Below, in pieces: positions 1 through 5,763 of a DNA stretch of 5,763 nt (within the stretch, counting starts at the first letter, position 1; each line of letters starts with the position of its first letter). A program made the position numbers and the translations under genes. The DNA comes from Myxococcales bacterium. Its GTDB lineage: Bacteria; Myxococcota; Myxococcia; Myxococcales; Anaeromyxobacteraceae. The notes under the pieces are model-generated. The model had not been told where the DNA came from, made no database searches, and saw only the letters and a list, made by a program, of their open reading frames with translations. The DNA is taken from assembly GCA_021784995.1 (NCBI GenBank), contig JAJYHA010000292.1, positions 1-5,763 on the forward strand. Direction: 5' to 3'.

Positions 1-1528
1 GCGGGGGCGGCGCCGCCGAGTCCACGTTGATGAAGGAGAAGGCCGAGCCGCGCTGCGCGTCGCGGGCCAGGAAGATCCGGGCGATGTTCACCCCCGCCTG
101 GCCGAGGGCGGTGCCGAGCTGCCCCACCACGCCCGGCAGGTCGTCGTTCTCGCACAGGATGATCTCGCCCTCGGGCACCGCCTCCAGCCGGAACTGGTTC
201 ACGCGCACGATCCGCAGCTCGCGCCGCGCGAACACGGTCCCCGCCACGGTCGCCTCGCCGCCGGCGCCGCGCAGCATGACGGTGAGCAGCGACACGTAGT
301 CGTGCGCCTCCGGGGTGAGGTCCTCGCGCACCGTGAGCCCGCGCTCCCGCGCGATCGTCGGCGCCGACACCTCGTTCACCGGCTGATCGAGCACGCGCCG
401 CAGGAGGCCCTTCAGCACGTTGGCGGTGATGGCGCGGTGCGGGCCGCGCGACAGCTCGCCCGCCAGCTCGATGCGGACCTCGGACACCGACGGCGGCGCG
501 ATCTGGGCCGCCATGGAGCCCAGCCGCTCCGCCAGCGCGAGGTAGGGCGCGATGCTGTCCATCACCTCCCGCGGGATGCTGGGCAGGTTGACCGCGTTCT
601 TCACCTCCCCGCGCGTGAGGTAGGCCGCGAGCTGCTCCGCGATCGCGACCGAGACGGCGCTCTGCGCCTCCTCGGTGGAGGCGCCCAGGTGCGGGGTGCA
701 GATGAAGCGGTCGAGCGCCAGGAGCGGGTGGCCGGCCGGCGGCGGCTCCTGCTCGAACACGTCCAGCGCCGCGCCGCCGATCCGGCCCGCTGCGAGCGCG
801 TCGGCGAGGGCCTGCTCGTCCACGAGCCCGCCCCGCGCGCAGTTCACCAGCAGCGCGCCCCGCTTCATGCGCGCCAGGGCCCGGGCGTCGACCAGGTTCC
901 GGGTCTGCTCGGTGAGGGGGACGTGGAGGGAGATCACGTCGGCCTGCGCCCACAGCTCGTCGAGCGGGACCTGCGTCACGCCGAGCCGGGCCGACGCCTC
1001 GGCGCCGATGAAGGGGTCGTAGGCGATGACGCGCATCCGCATGGCGCGGCAGCGCTCCACCACCACCGACCCGATGGCGCCGATCCCCACCACGCCCAGC
1101 GTCTTGCCCGCCAGCTCACGCCCCTGGAAGCGCTTCTTCTCCCACCGGCCGGCCTTCACGCTGGCCGTCGCCTGCGGCACGTGACGTGCCAGCGCCAGCA
1201 TGTGCGCGAGGGCCAGCTCGGCGACGGTGGTGGAGGAGCCGCCGGGCGTGTTCATCACCACCACGCCGCGCCGGGTCGCCGCCTCGAGGTCGACGTTGTC
1301 CACGCCGATCCCGGCCCGGCCCACCACCTTCAGGCGGGAGGCCCGCTCGAGCAGCGCGCCGGTGACCTTGGTCGCGCTCCGCACCGCCAGCGCGTCGTAG
1401 TCGGCGATGATCCGCTCCAGCTCGTCCGGCTTCACGCCGACCTTCACGTCCACCTGCAGGCCGGCATTCCTCAGGATCTCGATTCCCTCGGGCGACAGAT
1501 CGTCGGACACGAGGACACGCGGCGCCAT
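1..1528 (-). CDS. serA: D-3-phosphoglycerate dehydrogenase, long ACT-domain form (3' end cut by window)
   Basis: This cytoplasmic NAD-dependent enzyme oxidises 3-phosphoglycerate to 3-phosphohydroxypyruvate, the first committed step of L-serine synthesis. I translated the frame by hand from ATG at 1528; about 509 residues are visible and no stop occurs before the edge. The N-terminal catalytic half opens MAPRVLVSDD. The NAD-binding glycine motif GIGAIG is at residues 148-153. The catalytic Arg-Glu-His set fits the family: R232 in NCARGGLVD, E261 in FEQEP and H280 in TPHLGAST. An allosteric-substrate-binding type domain runs from about 316 to 440, and a C-terminal ACT domain starts near 455 (ENDDLPGVVGQLG), where serine feedback would bind in this family. 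The last visible residues are INVDSAAPPP, so only some 15-20 residues should be missing against the usual ~525-530. The start is supported by a strong ribosome binding site. The gene follows tetR but seems to have its own promoter. Confidence 0.97.
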   Translation of the reverse strand, partial: MAPRVLVSDDLSPEGIEILRNAGLQVDVKVGVKPDELERIIADYDALAVRSATKVTGALLERASRLKVVGRAGIGVDNVDLEAATRRGVVVMNTPGGSSTTVAELALAHMLALARHVPQATASVKAGRWEKKRFQGRELAGKTLGVVGIGAIGSVVVERCRAMRMRVIAYDPFIGAEASARLGVTQVPLDELWAQADVISLHVPLTEQTRNLVDARALARMKRGALLVNCARGGLVDEQALADALAAGRIGGAALDVFEQEPPPAGHPLLALDRFICTPHLGASTEEAQSAVSVAIAEQLAAYLTRGEVKNAVNLPSIPREVMDSIAPYLALAERLGSMAAQIAPPSVSEVRIELAGELSRGPHRAITANVLKGLLRRVLDQPVNEVSAPTIARERGLTVREDLTPEAHDYVSLLTVMLRGAGGEATVAGTVFARRELRIVRVNQFRLEAVPEGEIILCENDDLPGVVGQLGTALGQAGVNIARIFLARDAQRGSAFSFINVDSAAPPP

Positions 1529-1533
1529 GGGGG

Positions 1534-1542
1534 CTCCCTCCC
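1534..1542 (-). promoter_or_regulatory. Ribosome binding site of serA
   Basis: On the minus strand this reads GGGAGGGAG, followed by 5 nt and then the ATG at 1528. It is a near-ideal Shine-Dalgarno sequence and fixes the serA start. Confidence 0.75.
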
Positions 1543-1571
1543 CGGGGGTCTCGAACGGCCCGGGCGGCGTT

Positions 1572-1600
1572 CGTGTAGGGGCGGCGCGGCCCGCTTTCAA
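1572..1600 (-). promoter_or_regulatory. Candidate sigma70-type promoter of serA
   Basis: On the minus strand a TTGAAA hexamer (5 of 6 to the -35 consensus, 1600-1595) is followed by a 17-nt spacer and TACACG (3 of 6 to the -10 consensus, 1577-1572). Transcription would start near 1565 and give a leader of about 37 nt before the serA ATG. TTGAAA is an AT-rich island in an otherwise extremely GC-rich gap, which supports a function. The -10 match is weak, so this is a prediction only. Confidence 0.45.
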
Positions 1601-1627
1601 CCCCTGCGCGCGCGGGCCCGCCCGCCC

Positions 1628-1658
1628 GCCTCCGCCGGAGCAGCGGCTCGGCGGAGGC
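1628..1658 (-). terminator. Strong GC-rich hairpin after tetR, possible terminator
   Basis: A perfect 9-bp inverted repeat (GCCTCCGCC at 1628-1636 with GGCGGAGGC at 1650-1658) continues inward, after one unpaired G, with GAGC/GCTC around an AGCG loop. It begins 11 nt past the tetR stop codon. No T-tract follows on the minus strand, so it is not a classical intrinsic terminator. It may instead act as a pause site, a 3'-end stabiliser or a U-less terminator. Its place between tetR and the serA promoter candidate fits a boundary between transcription units. Confidence 0.45.
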
Positions 1659-1669
1659 CCGGCGGCGGC

Positions 1670-2314
1670 TCAGCGCCGGGCGATCCCCTGCAGGACGAGG
1701 TCGACGACCGCGCGCTTCACGCCCTCCACGTCGTCGTCGGACCGGCCCGCGACGAGACCGACCACCATCCCCGTCAGCGTCAGCTCGAGGGTCCCGAGCA
1801 GCGCCGTCGCGGCGATCACCGGGTCGGCGTCGGCGCGGAACTCCCCCGCCTCCCGGCCCCGCCGGACGATGCCGGCCAGGATCGACACCGCCTCCTCGAA
1901 GGTCTGGCGCGTGGAGCCGGCCCGGAAGGCGTTGGGCGTGCGCGGCACCTCGAGGAGCAGCACCCGCACCGCGGCCGGCGCCGTGCGGAACACGTCGATG
2001 GCGAAGCGGCAGACGCCGGCGAGCTGCTCGGCGGCGCTCCCGCGCCCCTCGGTGATGGCGCGCAGCGCCGTGATGAAGATGGTCCACTGCTCCGCGAAGA
2101 CGCTCTCGAGCAGCTCCTCCTTGTCGCGGAAGTAGTGGTAGACGAGGCCGTAGGCCACTCCGGCCTGCCGCGCCACGTCGGCGATGCGGCAGCCGTGGTA
2201 GCCCCTCTCGGCGAAGATCCGCACCGCAGCGTGCAGGATGGCGCGCCGCTTCTCGGGCTCGTTCTCGGCGGCTGCGGCGGCGCGCGGCCGCCGTGCGCCG
2301 CGGTCGCGGTTCAC
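1670..2314 (-). CDS. TetR/AcrR-family transcriptional regulator
   Basis: This is a predicted dimeric DNA-binding repressor of 214 residues, a normal length for the family. After a basic Ala/Arg-rich tail (about residues 1-20), the TetR N-terminal domain spans about 22-72. Its helix-turn-helix reads IADVARQAGVAYGLVYHYF (residues 44-62), followed by the typical KEELL. The remainder (about 75-214) is an all-helical ligand-binding and dimerisation domain; it is not conserved enough for me to name an effector. The start is a GTG at 2314. A GGGGGAG sequence lies only 2 nt before it, closer than ideal, but no better in-frame start is visible and the tail to the conserved domain is short. The gene lies between lptD and serA on the same strand, has its own promoter candidate and an overlapping inverted repeat, and so probably represses itself. 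Its other targets cannot be told from this window; control of lptD or serA is not shown. Confidence 0.93.
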   Translation of the reverse strand: MNRDRGARRPRAAAAAENEPEKRRAILHAAVRIFAERGYHGCRIADVARQAGVAYGLVYHYFRDKEELLESVFAEQWTIFITALRAITEGRGSAAEQLAGVCRFAIDVFRTAPAAVRVLLLEVPRTPNAFRAGSTRQTFEEAVSILAGIVRRGREAGEFRADADPVIAATALLGTLELTLTGMVVGLVAGRSDDDVEGVKRAVVDLVLQGIARR

Positions 2315-2336
2315 GGCTCCCCCGGGGATGGCCGAG

Positions 2337-2366
2337 GTACTACCCGCGCCGCACGCGCGGTGTCAA
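2337..2366 (-). promoter_or_regulatory. Candidate sigma70-type promoter of tetR
   Basis: On the minus strand an exact TTGACA (-35, 2366-2361) is followed by 18 nt and TAGTAC (-10-like, 2342-2337; 3 of 6 to consensus). The start point would fall near 2330, leaving a leader of about 16 nt before the GTG. The -35 box lies 22 bp past the lptD stop, so tetR can be transcribed independently of lptD. A perfect TTGACA is notable at this base composition. Confidence 0.55.
2344..2360. promoter_or_regulatory. Inverted repeat inside the tetR promoter, candidate TetR operator
   Basis: CCGCGC and GCGCGG form a perfect 6-bp inverted repeat around 5 nt, filling the spacer between the -35 and -10 boxes of the tetR promoter candidate. 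TetR-family dimers commonly bind such palindromes at their own promoters and block RNA polymerase. The sequence is simple CG-rich DNA, so chance symmetry is quite possible. As RNA it could also form a hairpin downstream of lptD. Confidence 0.35.
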
Positions 2367-2388
2367 CGTCCGCTCCCCGGCGGCGCAT

Positions 2389-4962
2389 TCAGTGCCCGCC
2401 CGCGTGGGACGTCACGGAGGACATGTCGATGACGAACCCGACGCGCGGCCGGTCGTCGCACTCGTTCAGCGTGGCGTTCAGGCCGGCCTTCCAGCAGTGG
2501 CACGGGGAGTCCCAGACCACCGAGGCGATCTGCTGGAACACGTGCGGCCCCGTCGACTTGCCCGGGCAGTACGGCGCCGCCAGCGAGCGGGCCGTGAAGA
2601 AGGCGTCGTAGCCGAGGATGGCGGCGCCCCAGCGCGCCGCCAGGCCCAGCTGGCCCTGCGCGATGGCGGCCTGGTCGTAGGGGCGCGGATCGAAGATCGC
2701 GTCGAGCCCGGCCAGCATGCGCGGCGAGCCGCCCGGACCGAGCGCCAGGAAGTTGCCGTGCACGTTGTCCCCGCGGGAGTCGAACACGGTGAGGTTGGCG
2801 CTGAGCGCCGTGAAGGTGTCGAGCGGAGAGGACGAGGGAGGGGGCGGCGTGGTGGGGGGCGCCGCGGCCCCGAAGGAGCGCCAGCGCGCGTAGCCGCTCG
2901 CCGCCACCGGCCCCATGCGCAGCGAGCCCTCCGCCCAGGTCTCGGACGCCTGGCCCGTCGCGGCGTCCAGATCCTGGCCCACGGTCAGGTCCACGAAGGC
3001 GGTCGAGAGCGCGCCCGCCGGCACGATCAGGCGGTTCCGGACCGAGAGCGACAGCTGCGAGAACGAGCCGGGGATGGCGGAGAGCATGCGCTGGAGCGCC
3101 ACCGCACCCGTGCCGTCGAGCATCCGCGGCGGGAGCGCGACGTCGTACTCGTCGTAGGCGAAGTTGGGCAGGCCCGGCCCCACGCTGGCGGTGCCGCCGC
3201 GCCACTCGACACGAGGCTCGATCTCGTGCCGGACGCGGCTCGCCCCGTCCCCGTAGCTCCTTCCGAGGCGCGTCGAGAGCACCAGCCCCGCCACCGCGTG
3301 GGCGTCCACCTGAGGCGCCAGGGCCGTCTCGAAGGCGTAGGAGGCCGCCGTGCCCGTCACCCACGGCTCGACCGAGAGGGCCTGGCCCCACTCCATGGGC
3401 GCCCGCAGCTCGGCCCGGACCAGGGCCCGCGTGGCAGCGAGCCGCTCCCCGGGCCCCGCGGCCGACGGCGGCGTCCAGCGGCCGTCGTTCTCGCCCGCGT
3501 CCACGGCCGCGCCGGTCCAGCCGCGGTCCCCGGTGCCGATCCCGTTCACGCCCTCGTCGCCGGTGGCGCCGTGCAGCGGCGCGAAGCGCGCCACGCCCGT
3601 GGTGAGCGAGAACCGGACCGGGCCGGCGATCGGCACCGGCGTCAGCGTCACCGACGCCGACGGGAGGCGGTGGAAGGTCGAGAGATCGGTGCCGAAGAGG
3701 CCGAAGCGGGCCGGGGTCGCCGTGCCCGAGTCGAGGTTGACCAGCGGCAGGTAGTAGGCCGCGTCGGCCTCGAGGACGAGGTCGTCCGTCCGGTGCGAGA
3801 TGGCGAAGGCGTTCCGCCGGTAGGCGATGGCGCGGAGCAGGGCGTCGCCGGTGAAGTCCTGCAGGTAGAGCGGAAGATCCACCAGCCCCAGCTCGAGGCG
3901 GTAGTAGGTGTCGTCGCTGACGCGCTGGTTCTGGTACCCGGAGATGGCGATGCGGTTCCAGCCCGGCGGCGGCGCCACGCCCGAGGGCCAGGTGTGGACG
4001 TCGCTGTGGAGGATGGAGGCGTGGAGCTGGCCGTACATGCCCTCCACGGGCGCCCAGCGGAGCTCGAGGCTGGTCCCGGCGCCCTTGGCCGCCTCCGTGG
4101 TGGGGCCGAAGATGTAGTCGGCGCTGATCGTCGCGTCCCAGCTCTGGCCGAGCGTGAGGTAGAGCGGCTGGCTGATCCCGAAGCCGGCCATGCCGCCGAA
4201 GCTGAGCTGGGGCATGAGCAGCCCGCTCTGGCGATCGGTGAGCGGGTAGTAGAGGGCCGGCAGCGCCAGGACCGGCACCGGCGTGTCGATGAAGAGGAAG
4301 CGCGGCGTGAGGTAGATGACGGGCCACCAGAGGATGGCGCGCTGGCCCGGGATCACGTCGGCGCTGTGGGAGCGGATCTCCCATGAGGGCGGGCCCGCGC
4401 CGCAGTCGCAGAGCGTGACCCGCGCGCTCTCGATCTCGTAGCGGTCGGCGCCCCCGGGGCCGGGCGGCTCGCGGGTCACGTCTCGCCCGCCGAAGGTGAG
4501 CGCGTTGCGCCCGATGCCCTTGCCCTCGTCGAGCGACTTGCAGCGCGAGAGGTCGAGCGGCGTCTCCTTCATGAAGGCCACCACGTCGTGTGCCTTGAAG
4601 GGCCCGTCGAGCATGGCGTGCATGGCGGCCGCGGAGACGACGCGCCCGGGCTCCGTCAGGAGGACGTCGCCGTAGGCGTCCACCTCGCCCGTCCGCGCGT
4701 CGTAGCGGGCGCTCTTGGCCCGGAGCATGACCGGGCCGCGCCGGAGCACCACGCCGCCGGTGACGACGCCCCTGTCGGTCGCGACGTCGTAGTCGAGCAC
4801 GCCCGCCTCCAGCACCTCGAGCGGCGGCAGCGGCGGCGCCGGCTTGGCGGGTCCGGCCGCGGCGAGCAGGATGGCGAGGATCGCGCCGGTCACCGCGCGA
4901 GAGCCTACGTTCTCGGGCGCGATCGGTCCACGAACTATCGGAGAGGACGCGCGCCTGCGCAC
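2389..4962 (-). CDS. lptD: LPS-assembly outer membrane protein LptD
   Basis: LptD forms, with the lipoprotein LptE, the outer-membrane channel that receives LPS from the LptA periplasmic bridge and inserts it into the outer leaflet. The 857-residue frame shows a hydrophobic signal segment (about 26-37, AILAILLAAAG region), an OstA/LptA-like N-terminal domain (about 48-215; VVTGGVVLRRG, GEVDAYGDV) and then the large barrel domain. Family hallmarks are PVIYLTPRF (214-222), the RQSGLLMPQLS block (244-254), DATISADY (276-283), HEIEPRVEW (579-587) and a last strand near VGFVIDM. Length is close to typical LptD (about 780-900). Seven cysteines occur: C141, C185, C187, C799, C821, C823 and C835. C185/C187 and C821/C823 sit where family disulfide cysteines are expected. 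The start is uncertain: GTG at 4962 gives a basic 23-residue leader but no clear ribosome binding site; GTG at 4893 is an alternative. The gene lies 55 bp after the AMIN-domain gene. Confidence 0.93.
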   Translation of the reverse strand: MRRRASSPIVRGPIAPENVGSRAVTGAILAILLAAAGPAKPAPPLPPLEVLEAGVLDYDVATDRGVVTGGVVLRRGPVMLRAKSARYDARTGEVDAYGDVLLTEPGRVVSAAAMHAMLDGPFKAHDVVAFMKETPLDLSRCKSLDEGKGIGRNALTFGGRDVTREPPGPGGADRYEIESARVTLCDCGAGPPSWEIRSHSADVIPGQRAILWWPVIYLTPRFLFIDTPVPVLALPALYYPLTDRQSGLLMPQLSFGGMAGFGISQPLYLTLGQSWDATISADYIFGPTTEAAKGAGTSLELRWAPVEGMYGQLHASILHSDVHTWPSGVAPPPGWNRIAISGYQNQRVSDDTYYRLELGLVDLPLYLQDFTGDALLRAIAYRRNAFAISHRTDDLVLEADAAYYLPLVNLDSGTATPARFGLFGTDLSTFHRLPSASVTLTPVPIAGPVRFSLTTGVARFAPLHGATGDEGVNGIGTGDRGWTGAAVDAGENDGRWTPPSAAGPGERLAATRALVRAELRAPMEWGQALSVEPWVTGTAASYAFETALAPQVDAHAVAGLVLSTRLGRSYGDGASRVRHEIEPRVEWRGGTASVGPGLPNFAYDEYDVALPPRMLDGTGAVALQRMLSAIPGSFSQLSLSVRNRLIVPAGALSTAFVDLTVGQDLDAATGQASETWAEGSLRMGPVAASGYARWRSFGAAAPPTTPPPPSSSPLDTFTALSANLTVFDSRGDNVHGNFLALGPGGSPRMLAGLDAIFDPRPYDQAAIAQGQLGLAARWGAAILGYDAFFTARSLAAPYCPGKSTGPHVFQQIASVVWDSPCHCWKAGLNATLNECDDRPRVGFVIDMSSVTSHAGGH

Positions 4963-4994
4963 GCGGCCGCGGAGCGGACCTGGCCCGCCCCGCG

Positions 4995-5011
4995 CCCGGA
5001 CGTCGTCCGGG
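4995..5011 (-). other. Small perfect hairpin between the AMIN gene and lptD
   Basis: CCCGGAC (4995-5001) and GTCCGGG (5005-5011) form a 7-bp perfect stem with a 3-nt loop, 6 nt past the stop codon of the upstream gene. There is no T-tract. In the 55-bp gap before lptD it could act as a weak attenuator or an mRNA-stability element rather than a full terminator. The gap holds no recognisable promoter. Confidence 0.35.
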
Positions 5012-5017
5012 AGGGGG

Positions 5018-5763
5018 TCACGGCTCGGATCGATCGAACTCGATGGAGAGCGTGTCGCCCTCCACGCGCTGGCGGTACCCGACCTTTCGCTTCAGGGTGA
5101 TCTCGAGCAGGGTCGTGCTGCCCTGCCGCCGCGGCGTCACCCTGGCCACCGCGCCGGGGAAGAAGGAGGTGTCGAGGGGCCGGGCGTCGTTCCGCCGCTC
5201 GAAGGAGGTGTTGGGCAGCTCGACGACGATCCGGCCGTCGGGCTCCTCGACGATGCTGAAGCGCGGGGCGCCGGAGAAGCGCAGGAAGACGCTGGAGCCG
5301 TCCGCCAGCGGACGGAATCCGACCTCACGGATACGGCGATGCGGCTCTGCCCGGGCCCGCTCCTCCGCCCGGGCACGCCCCTCCGCACGAGCCTGCTCCT
5401 CCGCATGCGCTCGGGCCTCGGCCAGCACCCTCTCACGGGCTGCCTGCTCCGCTCGGGCCCGGGCTTCGGCCTCCGCGCGGGCCTGCGCTTCCGCTGCTGC
5501 GCGGGCCTTCGCCTCCGCTTCCTCGCGGGCGCGACGCTCCGCCTCGGCCTTCGCCTGTGCCTCTTCGCGCGCGCGTCGCTCCCTCTCCACCCGCGCGCGC
5601 TCCTCGGCCGCCGCCTCCGCCTTCGCCCTCGCCTCAGTCAGCGCCCTCTGCCGCGCCGCCTGCTCCGCTCGCGCCCGGACATCCGCCTCCGCTCGCGCCT
5701 TTGCTTCGGCCTCCATGCGGGCCCTGGCCTCTGCCTCGGCTCGCGCCGTCGCTTCCGCTGCTG
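5018..5763 (-). CDS. Ala/Arg/Glu-rich helical protein with C-terminal AMIN-type domain (5' end outside window)
   Basis: The frame is open to the right edge, so the N-terminus is missing; 247 residues are visible before the TGA at 5020-5018. The ATG at 5716 lies inside the repeats and is not the likely start. Visible residues 1-139 are almost only Ala, Arg, Glu, Lys and Gln, with alternating basic and acidic residues. This predicts a long coiled coil or single charged helix, like the periplasmic spacers of TolA- or TonB-type proteins. From about 140 to 245 follows a beta-rich domain ([57 protein letters not shown]) whose pattern resembles AMIN domains, known from AmiC and PilQ and linked to peptidoglycan or septal localisation. 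A periplasmic, envelope-linked role is likely, but the true function is unknown. The nearby lptD gene fits this. Whether a signal peptide or membrane anchor precedes the helix cannot be seen. Confidence 0.8.
   Translation of the reverse strand, partial: AAEATARAEAEARARMEAEAKARAEADVRARAEQAARQRALTEARAKAEAAAEERARVERERRAREEAQAKAEAERRAREEAEAKARAAAEAQARAEAEARARAEQAARERVLAEARAHAEEQARAEGRARAEERARAEPHRRIREVGFRPLADGSSVFLRFSGAPRFSIVEEPDGRIVVELPNTSFERRNDARPLDTSFFPGAVARVTPRRQGSTTLLEITLKRKVGYRQRVEGDTLSIEFDRSEP
5345..5763 (-). repeat. Degenerate repeats coding for a charged Ala/Arg/Glu helix
   Basis: The stretch encodes [12 protein letters not shown] units. One unit ([20 protein letters not shown]) recurs 72 residues later as [20 protein letters not shown], and [14 protein letters not shown] is followed directly by [13 protein letters not shown], a 14-residue (42-bp) period. 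At DNA level it is a simple pattern of GCC/GCG, GAG/GAA and CGC/CGG codons. It continues past the right edge, so its full length is unknown. Confidence 0.8.

Noticed and set aside
27..299. 90-residue plus-strand frame at the left edge
   Set aside because: It is antisense to the serA ACT-domain coding region, which is clearly the real frame.
1116..2087. 323-residue minus-strand frame across tetR and serA
   Set aside because: It runs across two well-supported genes in a different frame and has shadow-like Gly/Arg/Ala composition.
302..2611. 769-residue open frame on the plus strand
   Set aside because: It lies antisense to serA, tetR and the end of lptD. Its protein is an Arg/His/Gly/Ala-rich shadow with no recognisable domain, as expected opposite GC-rich genes.
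2363..4384. 673-residue minus-strand frame overlapping lptD
   Set aside because: It is a same-strand alternative frame of lptD with Arg/Pro/His-rich composition and no domain.
2293..4386. 697-residue open frame on the plus strand
   Set aside because: It is antisense to lptD and again a low-complexity Arg/Gly/Val-rich translation. The lptD frame has clear family motifs along the whole length.
4588..5100. 170-residue plus-strand frame over the lptD start and the gap to the AMIN gene
   Set aside because: It is mostly antisense to lptD and the AMIN gene, with no ribosome binding site or domain seen.
5345..5763. Repeat-rich stretch considered as a CRISPR-like or intergenic repeat array
   Set aside because: The repeats are degenerate, have no unique spacers, and keep an open frame that runs directly into the AMIN-type domain. 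They are coding repeats.
1..5763. A novel multi-gene defence, mobile or biosynthetic system
   Set aside because: All four genes are housekeeping, envelope or regulatory types. No transposase, integrase, nuclease, toxin-antitoxin pair or attachment repeat was found.

Overview
The window is very GC-rich (roughly three quarters G+C by eye), with strong G/C preference at third codon positions. The proteins look deltaproteobacterial/myxobacterial. An Anaeromyxobacter-like organism is my best guess; this rests on composition and protein style, not on a database match. It is Gram-negative, because it encodes the outer-membrane LPS assembly protein LptD.

All four supported genes lie on the minus strand, so transcription runs from right to left. 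In that order they are: (1) 5763-5018, the 3' part of a gene for a long Ala/Arg/Glu-rich helical protein ending in an AMIN-type domain, with its start outside the window; (2) 4962 (or 4893) to 2389, lptD; (3) 2314-1670, a TetR/AcrR-type repressor with its own good-looking promoter; (4) 1528 to the left edge, serA, D-3-phosphoglycerate dehydrogenase, cut off by the window edge in its last ACT strand.

The AMIN gene and lptD are 55 bp apart and are probably co-transcribed; both products are predicted to act in the cell envelope. The tetR gene sits 74 bp after lptD. Its promoter candidate has an exact TTGACA -35 box, and a 6-5-6 inverted repeat lies between -35 and -10, which suggests autorepression. 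The 141 bp between tetR and serA hold a strong GC-rich hairpin just after the tetR stop and then a sigma70-like promoter candidate and a clear ribosome binding site for serA. serA is therefore probably its own transcription unit, and its enzyme makes the first committed step of serine synthesis.

There is no gene-free stretch above 300 bases, and I saw no tRNA, rRNA, CRISPR array, insertion sequence or phage gene. The long open frames on the plus strand and in the other minus frames are antisense shadows caused by high GC. I see no clear novel multi-gene system. The points most worth a second look are the C-x-C cysteine arrangement of LptD, the repeat-built AMIN protein next to it, and the putative TetR operator.
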